NCBI GenBank assembly: GCA_963693365.1
Contig: CAVNZM010000013.1
Location: 3,162,001 to 3,226,000 of the forward strand
Length of the DNA: 64,000 nucleotides
Origin: Amoebidium appalachense
Taxonomy: Eukaryota > Ichthyosporea
Direction of reading: 5' to 3'
Under the pieces are notes generated by a model. It saw only the letters and a program-made list of their open reading frames with translations, did no database searches and was not told the DNA's origin. The translations under genes were made by a program, and so were the position numbers. Below, piece after piece: positions 48,841 to 59,685 of the stretch (within the stretch, counting starts at the first letter, position 1; each line of letters starts with the position of its first letter).

Positions 48841-50602
48841 CTACATTCGAGTCCAACAGGTTGACCTTGACGTTTGGAATGGGGGGCTTGGTCTTGTCGA
48901 TTGTGCCATTTTCAATCACATCCTGCTCCACCACCATACCGATGATGTTGCCTAGCAACGGTTTGAATGCCCAGTCGATGTCGTACAGCGACTTGTCGAC
49001 AATCTGTGATTTGGGTTCCAGATATGTTTTGGATGAAGGGAGGAGCAAGTAAAGGGGAGGATGGTGGTGGTTGGAGGGGGAGGGGGAGGGGGGAGGGGAA
49101 GGGTGGAGGAAGGGGATGGGAGGGATAGGGGGAAGGGAGGGGGGTGAGTAAGGGAACAGGGTGGAGATGGGGAGGAGGTTGGGTGGAATGGGGATGAGTG
49201 CCATTGTGTGGGTTTGTGTGTACGTTGTCCGGGGGGAAGGGGAAGGGGGGGGGGGAGGGGGGGGGGGATGGGAAGGGAACGGCAAAGGTTGGGGGCACAA
49301 TGAGTACAGTGTTGACAGATTAAAACAACTTGCATGTACAGTCATGCTATGTAGGACGGGATTGGCTGAACAGAGGTGGCTACAGCTCTTGAGTACAAAA
49401 CTAAGCAAGCGTGTTCATGGCCGCAGACTCAGTTCTAAGTTGAAAGAGGAAGAAGATACGAGGAGGGTGGGGGGGGGGGGGAGGGGGGGGGAGGGAGGAG
49501 AAGGGGGGGGGGAGGGGAGGGGAGAGGGAGGGAGGGGAGAGGGAGGGAGGGGAGGGGGAGGGAGGGGGAGGGGGAGGGGAAGCAATCACCTTCACTGTAG
49601 CAACACCGTCAAGTGCCCCAGCAGGCTCGAGAGACACCGCCAAGTCAGCGGGTACCGTGGAATCCACAACATCAATCTTGTACGTGCCGGGGGCCAAGAA
49701 AAGCCACTCGTAAATACCAGATTTGTTGGTGACGGCATCGGGAAGAAACGCGCCGCTAAGTTTCAGAGTAACTCCTGACAGGAGCGTGTCTCCCTCGTCG
49801 AAAACTTGGTTTCCGTTCGCGTCTTTGAACACTTTTCCCGTTATGTTGTACAGGTACTTGTAAGCAAACGACGCTTCGGAGGTGCCGTTTCCGATGATCA
49901 TACGGGTCACACCCAAACCCTTGGTTGTGGCATCGGAGTCGAAGGAAAACTTGAGATGCTCAGGGATCTCTGATTCGTTGAGCTGTGGTTTTTGATCAAG
50001 TTGACGAAGAGAGGGGTGAAGGAGGAGGGGGACCAAGGGGGGGGGGGGGGGGGGGGGGGAGGAGGGGTTGGGGAGGTGATGGGGGAGGGAGTGGGGTGGT
50101 GGAAGGGGGGTGGGTGGGTGGGTGGGGGGGGGAGGGGAGGGGGGATGGGGACAAATGTGGGATGTGTGTATGTGTGTGTAGGAGTTGAGGGAAGGTTAAC
50201 GTTTGGGATTGGTGGATGTGAGAGGGGAAGGGTGTTACTAAATAGAAAACTGCAAGATACAATATTGTAGGGTTGTCTCAGCTGGTGTTATGCATGTGTG
50301 GGTGCTACAATTTTCCGTGCAGCGTGTGTGTGGTGTGCACGTGTGTGTCTGTGCCTGTGCATGTGTTTTTTGTGTGTGTGTGTTGGTGTGTACGCACGTG
50401 CATGTGTGTGTGCTGTGTGTGTCTGTCCGTGTGTGCCTCTGTAGACGTGTTGAGTGAGAAGAACCATTTTTACTGTCTATGCTTCTGTCAAACCGTGAGT
50501 GCATCTTTCGCATATGTAAAGCAGTTTACAACGAGAATTCCTATGCATGATGTGCCCATGATGGTCAAAAACTGAAAATCGTGTGTGTGTGCGTTTGTGT
50601 GT

Positions 50603-50689
<87 letters not shown>

Positions 50690-53600
50690 GGGGGAGGGGA
50701 GGGCGGGAGGTGAAGGGAAAGAAGGGGAAAAGGGAGGAGGCGCAGAGAAGTTAAAAAGGAGACATACCGTGACAAAGTACCGCCAGTCATAAATGGTGGG
50801 GTTCAAATTGGTGAACAGATAGCTCCCGTTCGCGTCTGTTTTCATCGTCTTCAGCACCTCACCCGTGTCATTCCTCTTCAGGAATATCGTCACACCGGGG
50901 ATCGGCTCATCATCGGGGTTGAACTTGAATTTCGGGTTCCTGTCTATCACCACACGACCGTAAATACCGCCCTGCATGACGTAAATGAAGTCGACGTGAT
51001 TGATGTTTGCGTTAGCGGTGGTCAACGCGACGTTGTTTGCGAAATTGTCCGGGGTTCCATCCCAATCTTGAATGCAAGAGACATAGGAATAGATGGTGTC
51101 GGTGTCGACGGCGACTCTGTACGTCGAAAGTGGGACGCTGGTAAAATTGTAAGCGCCGTTTTCGTCCGTGATCGTCTTGGCCACCTGCTTGTTGCTCTTT
51201 TGGTCAAAGAGATACATGGTCGCCCCCTTGAGGGTGATGTTTGCCTCAATACCCGTGTCACGTGCGCTGATCCACAGACTACCGGAAATGTTCCCCACGA
51301 TGGGCTCAGGGGGCGCTGTGGGAGTGGTGGTGGTGATGGTGGTGGTGGTGGTGGGCGGCGGTGGCGGCGGGGTGGTGGGGGGTGGTGGCGGCGGGGTAGT
51401 AGTAGGGCCCGGTGGTGGTGGCGGGGTCGTTGTGGGTGGTGGTGGTGGCGGGGTGGTAGTTGGCGGCGGTGGCGGCGGGGTGGTGGTAGGTGGTGGTGGT
51501 GGTGGAGTGGTGGTGGGCGGTGGTGGCGGGGTCGTTGTGGGTGGTGGTGGTGGCGGGGTGGTAGTTGGCGGAGGTGGCGGCGGGGTGGTAGTTGGAGGCG
51601 GTGGCGGCGGGGTAGTGGTGGGTGGTGGTGGTGGTGGAGTGGTGGTGGGTGGTGGTGGTGGCAGGGTGGTGGTGGGCGGGGGCGGGGGCGGCGTAGTCGT
51701 GGTGGTAGTGATTGGATCCGGTGGTGGAGTGGTGGTAGGTGGTGGTGGTGGTGGTGGTGGGGTAGTAGTAGGGCCCGGTGGTGGTGGCGGGGTCGTTATG
51801 GGTGGTGGTGGTGGCGGGGTGGTAGTTGGCGGCGGTGGCGGCGGGGTGGTGGTAGGTGGTGGTGGTGGTGGAGTGGTGGTGGGCGGTGGTGGCGGGGTCG
51901 TTGTGGGTGGTGGTGATGGCGGGGTGGTAGTTGGCGGAGGTGGCGGCGGGGTGGTAGTTGGATGCGGTGGCGGCGGGGTGGTAGTTGGAGGCGGTGGCGG
52001 CGGGGTAGTGGTGGGTGGTGGTGGTGGTGGCAGGGTGGTGGTGGGCGGGGGCGGGGGCGGCGTAGTCGTGGTGGTAGTGATTGGATCCGGTGGTGGAGTG
52101 GTGGTAGGTGGTGGTGGTGGTGGTGGTGGGGTAGTAGTACTAGTAGGTGGTGGTGGTGGCTGAGTAGTAGTGGGTGGGGGGGGTGGTGGGGTGGTGGTAG
52201 GTGGTGGTGGTGGCTGAGTAGTAGTGGATGGTGGGGGTGGTGGGGTGGTGGTAGGTGGTGGCGGGGGGGGAGTAGTGGTAGGTGGTGGTGGTGGTGGCGT
52301 GGTGGTGGGTGGTGGTGGTGGCGGGGGCGGTATTGGTGGTGGGAGTGGTGGTGGTGGTGGTTGTAGGCTTCTTACGGTAAGCAAACGATGCCTGGTTGGG
52401 CCCAAAAGCAATAATCTTGCTGTCGATAACCTCCTTCATGGTCTTTGCATCGGAATCGTAGAATGGCTTCACGTCGTTGAGGGAGAGATTATCGACCTGC
52501 TTATCGATCTGTGTGCAAACAGATTTTTAATTAGTCAAAGTAGATCCACCAATGCGGGTGCAAAAGCTACCCAACTAAGTGGGTGAGGCAAAACTCTCAA
52601 AACTACGAACGTGCATCATATGTGTAGCCAGTGGTGGCATCGTCTTTTCAAAACAACATTATAGGGGCCCTTGCATGACAAGCAATAATCTTTCTTTCAC
52701 AAGTCAACCCCAAAATAGGAAGACATTGGGCATACAGTATTATCTATCCCTCTCTGCCTCACATTCTCTCATCCTACCAAATGATAACGTTGCTCCTAGT
52801 GACCGTTTGCATGACATTTTAGGAAGAGGGGAGAGGAGAGAGAAAGGAGCTGGGAGGAAAGGGGGAGGAGGAGAGGATGGGAGAGAGGGGGAGGGGGAGT
52901 GGAAGGGGGGAAGGGGGGGGGGGGGGGGGAGGGGGGGGGGGTAATTAATACCATCAGGGTGTAGTCAGTTGGGTCAAGGTTGTCGAACCGATACTCTCCC
53001 TTTGCATCTGTCACCGCCGTGGCGAGGGGGGGCCCTGTGAGCTGGTCCTTTTTGTAGAGTTTAATCGTCACTCCGGGAAGCATCCTATCTGCGTCGGTAA
53101 TTTTCCCAAGTCCGACCGTATCTTCCACCGTACGTCCCCAGATGCTGCCCTGGCCCATGTAGCCAAAATCAACCGCCGTTTTCGTTTCGCCGTTCGCAAC
53201 GGTCACCTTGCAAGTCCCGTCTCCGGAACCTGCCGGCGAATCAGAGTCTACCCATGGACGGGTGCTCGTCGGCGTTTCCACCTTAATTTCGTAATTGCCG
53301 GCTGGAACATTCGAGAAGGTATACAAACCGTTTGAATCGGTGGTTACCGTCGCCTTGACGGCGCCGTTTTGGAGCAGCTGGACTTGGGTTCCCGGGAATG
53401 TTTTGATGGTGTCTTGGCGGGTGGCAATCATGTCCGTTTGGATCGTACCGGTGATGGTGGCTGGGGCCCCTGTGTCCACCGTGGCGGCCTGTGCGTTTTT
53501 TTGCGTAAGTACGTGTATGTTTGTGTGTGTTCGCGGACGTGTGCATGCCGAGTGCACAGGAGGGAGGGACGTGACTGCGCGGAAATCTTAGAAAGCGAGG

Positions 53601-53790
53601 GAAGGGAAGGGAGAGGGTGTGGGGTGTGGGAGGGTGGGGGGGGGGGTTTGAATGCGGAACACGGTACGAAGTACGCATACACGATGAGAAGCATGGTGCA
53701 GGACACATGCAAAGGCAAACATTCAAGTATGCAACATCATCCATGCGCACAGTATGCGTCATAAGCAGAGCCCATCCTCAGGGTGAGGGT

Positions 53791-53876
<86 letters not shown>

Positions 53877-53897
53877 CTCGGGGAAGGGGGGGGGGGG

Positions 53898-53957
<60 letters not shown>

Positions 53958-54071
53958 GGAGGGAGAGAGGGAGAGAGAGAGAGGAGAGACTCGCGGAAGG
54001 GGGGGGGGGGGGACTATATATATATACATATATATATATATGTATACATATATATATATATATATATATAG

Positions 54072-54104
<33 letters not shown>

Positions 54105-54232
54105 GGGGAGAGAGAGAGAGAGAGAGAGAGAAGCAATACTGGTGACAAACCATTTGAATATAGGGTGGATTGAGAGAGGGAGGGAGAGAGAGTGAGAGAG
54201 AGTGAGAAGCAATACTGGAGAGAGGGAGAGAG

Positions 54233-54264
<32 letters not shown>

Positions 54265-55983
54265 AGCAATACTGGTGACAAACCATTTGAATATAGGGTG
54301 GATTGAGAGAGGGAGGGAGAGAGAGAGAGAGAGAGAGAGAGAAGCAATACTGGTGACAAACCATTTGAATATAGGGTGGATTGTGTTCTAGAGGACGGAC
54401 AAGGGTGGGGAGGGACGGGGTGAAGGGGGGGTCATGATGGTATCGGCTGATGGGGCTGAGAGTGAGTAGAATGGGAAGTGTAGAAGTGTCCGCGGACTTG
54501 GAGGATTTGGGGGGGGGGGGGGGGAGAGGGGGGGGGGGGGGGGGAGGGGGAGGGGGGAGGAGGGGGGGTACCTGATCGCCCAGAGCAGCCCGTCCAAGAG
54601 TGTTCTCCTGTTGTCTTGCCTCCAACTTACAGAGGCAGTTCATGAACCCTCCCGGAAGTGGAGTGCCGGGCCAGAGAATAATCCCGCCCAGTTTTGCAAT
54701 TACGTCCTTGTCGCCATTGGTGTCCATTGGCTTGAAGCTGGCGCATGCACCGTTCTTGCAATCCACACCCTGGCAGATGGTTGCTACGACGGGACCCATA
54801 AGGCGACCGTTTACAACCGACATGAGACCCGATGGGATATAGCATTCCTGTATGGAAAATGCCGTTTAGTTGGTTGGCTCTTGGAAAGGGTTGTGGATAG
54901 TTATTAATGCCGAGAGACATGGGCAGGGATAGGTGGAGTGTAGAAGGTAGGGTGGGCGGAAGAGGCTTTGACTGGTCTAAGAGGGGGGGACACTAGAAAA
55001 AAGAGTTCGGGGTAAAAGGAGTCGTAGAAGTCTGACTCACTTAAAGGCGTAAAAAGAGAGTGGAGATCAGAAACATGGTGTTTGCTGTACACTAGGGCTA
55101 CACGACACAAACACAAACAAAGCAGAATTATATTTAGCTATTGCTACTTTGAATTACAGCTGAGCTCATTTCGTTAACTTGTAATGCATTCAAATCCAGA
55201 CTTTATATCAGTTTGTAGCAAGCCATGATTCATAACGTCGCCAACTGCTCATATAGGCATAGCTCTGTGTAAAATAGCAAATTTGGAAAATAAAAACCCA
55301 TCTCAACCATTTGAACGGGATGTGCTCTATGCAAACGGTATGACGAGACCAGCTAGAGATAACAATGCACATGCACCCCTTTCTCCCGACATCAAACAGA
55401 TCAGTCAGGACTCTTGTCAATGAGCACACTAGACTACGGTACCTTCATTTATTCTATGGAAAACGAGTGTTCTGGGCAGTGCTACATGCAGACTTCACAC
55501 ACACACACACACACACACAACCAGCAACAGGTTAACAGCACCCATCCTGCTGTCCATGCCGACGACTAATATAAGTGCTGTTTGCCTTGCACAAGCTACA
55601 CAACGTTGTCCAAGTGATGATGGCATCCACCCACACAAAACACACACTCACACACACCAACCCCAGATGCGATAGCACCACACCACACACACCACATACA
55701 CACACACACGCACACAAATGAACACACACACATGTACACACACACTCGCACACGCACACAACACGGCCATATGGGCACCATTCAGGTTCACGACAGTTGC
55801 CCACCTCCACCCCACAGCCACGGGTTTTCAGTCACCCACCTGAGCAGCTACCTTAAACTCCTCAGGGCTGTACATGCGACCAGTAGCCAACCGAGTGGAC
55901 CAGTCGGCATCTTGCGCCGTGCTGGCGACTACCCCGGCCACACCCAACAGGGTGTAGACGAGTGTGGGCCTGTTTAGACCCAT
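44250..55983 (-). CDS. Large secreted protein with SdrD/Cna-B-like modules and Thr/Pro linkers, nine exons
   Basis: Minus-strand exons: 55983-55840, 54847-54572, 53488-52952, 52508-50768, 49982-49590, 49003-48845, 48366-47028, 46739-45502, 45229-44250 (stop TAG). All introns are phase 0 except the last (phase 1), and every splice site is GT/AG. The product is about 2,267 residues if three single-base excesses are discounted. It starts with a signal peptide, then a Cys-containing region, then roughly ten beta-sandwich modules of the SdrD-B/Cna-B type, recognisable by G-x-V-F-x-D-x-N-x-x-x-x-D, LVD-x-x-G and Y-x-F-x-x-L-x-P-G-x-Y repeats. Two long [17 protein letters not shown] linkers separate blocks. 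In bacteria such modules build adhesin stalks. Here no LPXTG-type anchor or C-terminal membrane span is seen, so a secreted matrix, coat or glue protein is inferred. The linkers suit heavy O-glycosylation. Confidence 0.82.
45502..46739 (-). CDS. Exon 8: SdrD-B module followed by a TPTPPPPP linker, one frame break
   Basis: Begins VKWSEVPDKIIFKRREVKPA. It contains one module (IRGTVFEDKDVDNMPSDGDR ... GDIYEFNFGFRAS), then Thr runs with KTAPP spacers (46,080-46,270) and about 15 units of TPTPPPP. A G5 run at 45,843-45,847, where sister repeats have G4, shifts the frame. Without that extra base the frame continues through PAPTPAPPTTPAPQPSPAPS to the phase-1 donor at 45,502. Confidence 0.75.
47028..48366 (-). 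CDS. Exon 7: block of four to five SdrD-B modules, one frame break
   Basis: Starts GKVIATTTTNTNGTFDFTDL. Modules include LSGTVFNDTNNNNKFDAGEP, DISGTVWLAENCVKGPDSER and LIWGNVFVDFNDNGQLDKTD, each followed by the Y-x-F-x-x-L/V-x-x-G-x-Y strand. The frame breaks at a G5 run (48,042-48,046; CCCCC on the sense strand) inside the V-T-T-P-G-G turn; one base fewer restores PVKLTTDSKGFYSLLNVPPG. The donor (TGG|GTATGT) is followed by a C-rich run. Confidence 0.78.
48845..49003 (-). CDS. Exon 6: short SdrD-B start
   Basis: 159 nt, phase 0 at both ends, encoding IVDKSLYDIDWAFKPLLGNI, then IGMVVEQDVIENGTIDKTKP and PIPNVKVNLLDSN. This is the first half of a module, completed by exon 7 (GKVIATTTT...). The donor AAT|GTAGCC runs at once into more than 40 C and then A, one of the clearest cases of a homopolymer at a 5' splice site. 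Confidence 0.75.
49590..49982 (-). CDS. Exon 5: SdrD-B module
   Basis: 393 nt, phase 0 at both ends. Starts LNESEIPEHLKFSFDSDATT, then SFAYKYLYNITGKVFKDANG and NQVFDEGDTLLSGVTLKLSG, a textbook calcium-type D-x-N-G-x-x-x-x-D-E/G motif, then YEWLFLAPGTYKIDVVDSTV. In bacterial SdrD the Asp/Asn side chains of this loop bind calcium. The same is inferred here from residue conservation. Confidence 0.82.
50604..50690 (+). repeat. TG array in intron 4 of the SdrD-B gene
   Basis: About 43 TG units, CA on the sense strand of the gene, about 80 bases downstream of the exon 4 donor. Confidence 0.85.
50768..52508 (-). CDS. Exon 4: long TTTPPPPPP linker between modules, one frame break
   Basis: Begins IDKQVDNLSLNDVKPFYDSD and closes a module with QASFAYRKKPTTTTTTT. 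It then has over 300 residues of TTTPPPPPP units with a TTTTTPPPPP and DPITTTTTT variant, and ends with two modules (IVGNISGSLWISARDTGIEA and GGIYGRVVIDRNPKFKFNPD). A 366-369-bp block of the linker is duplicated (from about 51,405 and 51,771). The natural frame breaks at a G5 run (52,323-52,327; CCCCC in sense). The linker would be an extended, rigid rod, a likely O-glycosylation site. Confidence 0.78.
52952..53488 (-). CDS. Exon 3: two SdrD-B-like modules
   Basis: 537 nt, phase 0 at both ends, unbroken. The first module begins ATITGTIQTDMIATRQDTIK and includes GLYTFSNVPAGNYEIKVETP. The second begins GSIWGRTVEDTVGLGKITDA and ends DNLDPTDYTLM. The Y-x-F-x-N-V/L-x-P-x-x-Y strand is clear in both. 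This exon is the best probe for a profile search because it carries no low-complexity sequence. Confidence 0.85.
53647..53783 (-). repeat. Element B copy, sense in the minus-strand gene
   Basis: Read on the minus strand: CTGAGGATGGGCTCTGCTTA to GTGTTCCGCATTCAAAC and a C run. It lies about 160 bases upstream of the acceptor of exon 3 (53,489), in the same relative orientation as the copies in the Tudor-PHD gene. Confidence 0.7.
53784..54390. repeat. GA/TA arrays and 45-bp tandem repeats
   Basis: Two copies of a GA array, GGAGAGACTCG, poly(G) and TA array unit (53,820-53,932 and 53,935-54,070), followed by three full copies and one partial copy of a block starting AGCAATACTGGTGACAAACC and separated by GA arrays (54,130, 54,210 partial, 54,263, 54,343). 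Located in intron 2 of the SdrD-B gene. Confidence 0.8.
54572..54847 (-). CDS. Exon 2: Cys-containing N-terminal region
   Basis: 276 nt, phase 0 at both ends. Encodes ECYIPSGLMSVVNGRLMGPV and then a segment with cysteines in CQGVDCKNGACASF and later NCLCKLEARQQ. Six cysteines suggest a small disulfide-bonded extracellular domain. No family is recognised. An odd number of local pairs with exon 3 is not excluded. Confidence 0.75.
55840..55983 (-). CDS. Exon 1: signal peptide
   Basis: ATG at 55,983 starts MGLNRPTLVYTLLGVAGVVA, a short basic start and an 18-residue hydrophobic core. Small residues follow (STAQDADW), with a likely cleavage after the STA or STAQ. The rest, TRLATGRMYSPEEFKVAAQ, is hydrophilic. 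The donor CAG|GTGGGT is phase 0. The start is chosen because the hydrophobic core follows it directly and no upstream in-frame exon is seen. Confidence 0.8.
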
Positions 55984-56309
55984 TGTGTGTGGGGTTAACG
56001 AAAAGCTACAAGGAATACACCTTTATGTGGAAAGAATATACGTGCATTTATCTTGGTGCCGGTTAGGCGACGTCCTGCTAGGTTTCTTACTTAAGAAGGA
56101 GGAAAGGGCAAAAGTAGTTCTGAGTAGAACTAAAGCGACAACGAGAAAGGATGGTTTTGATGTGCTCGCAACAGGCAACCACTCGCCTACTGACTTCGGA
56201 GTGTCAAGATGAGCATTTATGTGTGGTGGAGCCAATAATGGATGTATATCTATGATTAAATTGTTCCCCAGGGGGACAACATAACTTGGGAGCACCGAAA
56301 CACGCCTCC

Positions 56310-56315
56310 CTTATA
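56310..56315 (-). promoter_or_regulatory. Possible TATA box of the SdrD-B gene
   Basis: TATAAG on the minus strand (GGGGTATAAGGG context), about 330 bases upstream of the start codon. A 5' untranslated region of about 300 bases would follow. It is the only TATA-like site in a suitable place. Confidence 0.3.
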
Positions 56316-56463
56316 CCCCGTTTGCGTGCCGTTCTGCTCACTGAAATTCACGTGTCAAAATGTGTCACGGTGTGCCGCCCCGTGCTGTAATTGGCACGGA
56401 GGAAAGGACTCCTATTGGTCCGACATTTTTTATCCGCAAGCAACAATTTACGGGTAATCAAGG

Positions 56464-56494
56464 CCAATCGCTTATATTTACGTTTGTATAAAAA
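56464..56494 (+). promoter_or_regulatory. Orphan CCAAT and TATA pair
   Basis: CCAAT at 56,464-56,468 and TATAAAAA at 56,487-56,494 on the plus strand have promoter-like order, with a start expected near 56,520. No gene is recognised downstream, so this may drive an unannotated non-coding RNA, a gene whose first coding exon lies far away, or nothing. Confidence 0.3.
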
Positions 56495-58453
56495 TGCGGG
56501 GGTTTGAAATAATTTACTTGCGGATCTTAACAGTGTATTACCAAGAAATTACCTTTTTACAAAGATAAACGATCTAAAATTTTGATTTGTTACAAAAATA
56601 GATTTCGGGCCCAGAAGAAAAGTTTTTTTTGCGGCGGCAGAACCGGATATCCGGATGGTGGTGTTTTAGTAAACCCCGGGTGGTGAAGCGCATACTAACC
56701 ACAACAGGAGTTTTAGTAATGAGGCATTGCTAGTCTTTTTAACAAAGTAAGAAAGTGTGACGGATTATTTTTCTATAAACTTCATTCAACTTTGACCCCG
56801 GGATCAAGAAAGTCTGCAGGGGGCGACCGCAATTTCACGAGCCGGATTTCTTGATTGGTCCGGATTATCAGTAAGATCCTTACATAAGATTTATCAACAA
56901 AGTCAGTCGGCCCGTGTACAGTTGGTAGCAAGCACAAAGCAGCCAGAGAAGAAAACTATGTATGTATTATATCGTCTTCACATATATTTAAATTATATGA
57001 CTCCTTCATCGGTGGGGCCCTGAACATTTTCCAGTAGGCAGGGCAGCCGCCGCCAGAATTTGGGCACACTACTGCAGCGTTAACGTTGGCGACCTGCACG
57101 ATCAACCGCCTCAAGGTTTGTTTACATTTGAGGATCTTATCCTCGGGTGGTCCAAGGAATGCGATGTCATTGATTTCGAACTGTTTTCATTGGCGGCTTT
57201 CGGTAACGTATAGACTCATCCGAAGTTTTTTTGATTCGCTGGTTGATAGAAGAAAAACCTAAAAAGGTGCAGCGTACGCCTTGAGTCACTTGATAGACAC
57301 GTACGTTGAAAGGAACAGTTTTTGATTCTGGTGGCAGTACAACAATACACATGTACACAATCAGTCAGCACACGCCATTGAAACTGTGTCTTGTTCTGAT
57401 TAGGGCTTCCGGGCGTGCTGACCAACTGATGGCATAAATTTAGCACGCTCAGGATGCGTCAGTGTAGTAGGAACGTACTGATGGTGCATGTGTTTACAGA
57501 AGAGCGGTTACAAGCTGTGTGTGACATGTACATGTATCATCTGCAAGCTCAATAATCCATGCGAAACACAGAGTGAATTTGAAAGTTCGGATCCGAACAC
57601 CGTGGAAGGAGACAGCTGAGCGGATGACGGAGCGGCGTGCACAACACTTGTACACATTCGAGGCTCTCTCTGAAGCTTCCTGCAGTCCAGGGTTCGAAGG
57701 ACGGTGGAGCCCATTAACGGAAGTCGAAATCCCGTTTCGGAAAACCTCTTCGAAAATCGGAATGCTCCGTCAAAGCAGGCCCACCAAAAATCGTAATCGT
57801 CGCGCATCAGTAAACTAGGGCATGCTTATTTGTGCCTATCATGCATCAAAATGTTATTATAATGCATACTCAAAAACCCCTGTGGTTATTAGAGGCCTTC
57901 CTGGTGTTGGCAGTTGAAGCTTTGAAGGAATAAAAGGGAAATATGAAGTGCATTAATGCACACACTATATATATACACTTTGTCTACGTATATACGTACG
58001 GTCACGTCCTCTTACACATATGTGCGGCAGTGCCAGTGTATATGAGGATATATACTATGTGTGCATATGTATCTAGTTCCTGTGTGTGTCACTGTGTCCG
58101 TGGCCTTATTTTTTCCCAGTGCACGCATTTTCTTTTATTTGATGAACATATGCATGATCATGAATCATGTTACGAATAGACGTATTACGCAATTTGTGCC
58201 TTCCCCGATTCGGATTGGGTCCCTGAAGGGGGGGGGGGGGGGGGGGGGAAGAAAATTACGTTGGGTGGTTGTGTTTGTGTTTGTGTGTGTGTGAATATTT
58301 TTCACTTTGCAATTGTGTGTGTGTGTGTGGTGGGTATGTATGCACGGTGTGTGTGTCTGTGTGTATGTGTACAGGTGTGGGTGTGTGTATTTGTGTCAGC
58401 GGTAATCGGTGTGTGTGTGTTCATATATATGTTGTGTGCATGCGTGCACATGT

Positions 58454-58484
<31 letters not shown>

Positions 58485-59634
58485 CATGACATTGTGTGCA
58501 TGTGTGTGTGTGTTTTGTGTCAACGGTTATGGTGTGTGTGTATGTATGTCCAGTGTGTGTATGTATGTGTGTGTGTGTGCAGTGTGGTGTGTATGTATGC
58601 AGGGTGTGTGTGTCTGTGTATGTGTGTGTACATGCCAGTGTGGGTGTGTGTGTTTGTACCAACGGTTTCTTGACAATGTGTGTGTGTGTGTGTTTGTGTG
58701 TGTGTGTGCGTGTGCCAGGGGGTGTGTGTGCGTGCGCCGTGTACATGGTGTGTGCGTGCGGTGTAAGTGTGTGTGTGTGTGTGTGTGTGTGTTTGTGTGG
58801 GTGGGTGGGTGCATAGCATGTGATTGTGGGTGGATGCATGTGCACGTTTGTAATACAGTTATCATGCATGATCTGAGATAGTATGTGCCTGTGCACGTGT
58901 ACTAGCCTAGGTCACGTGTGGTGGCACAGCTGTGCCTGTATGTGCATGTGTGTCTTTGAACGGAACACAGTGGTGCACAGTGTGTGTATTGCCTGCCATT
59001 TAAGACGCGTGCCACTGATCGTGATACACGTGGCACCTGCACCAGTGTCCGTCGACTCTGAGCATCTAGATCCATTCCATATCTAGGCCTTCCTGGGGAG
59101 GAAGGGGGGGGGGGGGGGGGGGGGGAGTACTAGTTTGGGGGGGGGGGGAGGGGATGGATTCCTGAGAGGGGGGGAGGGGAGGGGGGAGGGATGAGGCCGG
59201 AGCGGCGGTGGGGGAGAAGGAGGGGCAGCATTGGTGGAGGGAACGGTGGGCAGCGGAGGAGGGGGGAATGGGGTTCGATTTCTGGGGGGGGAAGTTTTGA
59301 AGTGGAGGCCGGCCTAGCCTATAGGCATGCGCAGGCATATGCATTGTATGTTCATATGGCCATGCATGGCTATGATGCATATATGGTGTCACGGCTGTGT
59401 GTGTGTGAATGTTTGTGTGTGTGTCTGTGTGTGTGTGTGTGTGTGCGCGCGCGCGTGGGTGTGCATAAATGTGTTTGGTGTGACAACATGTACATGTGCT
59501 AGGCTGGCGCTATAGTCAGGGTCTGCCATTGAACATTCTACAGGGACAGGGAGACACGTACGTACGTGTGCAGCTTGTGTGGGCGGTGTATGCCCCGTGT
59601 ATGATGAGACCTGCGAAGTCATGAGAAGCTTCCC

Positions 59635-59685
<51 letters not shown>

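Noticed and set aside
50996-52366. Long plus-strand Gly/Trp/Arg and Gly/Val frames opposite exon 4
   Set aside because: Shadows of the TTTPPPPPP codon repeat on the other strand.
44250-55983. Bacterial contamination as the source of the SdrD-B-like gene
   Set aside because: Eight GT/AG introns in consistent phase, a eukaryotic repeat family in an intron and continuity with the rest of the window rule this out.
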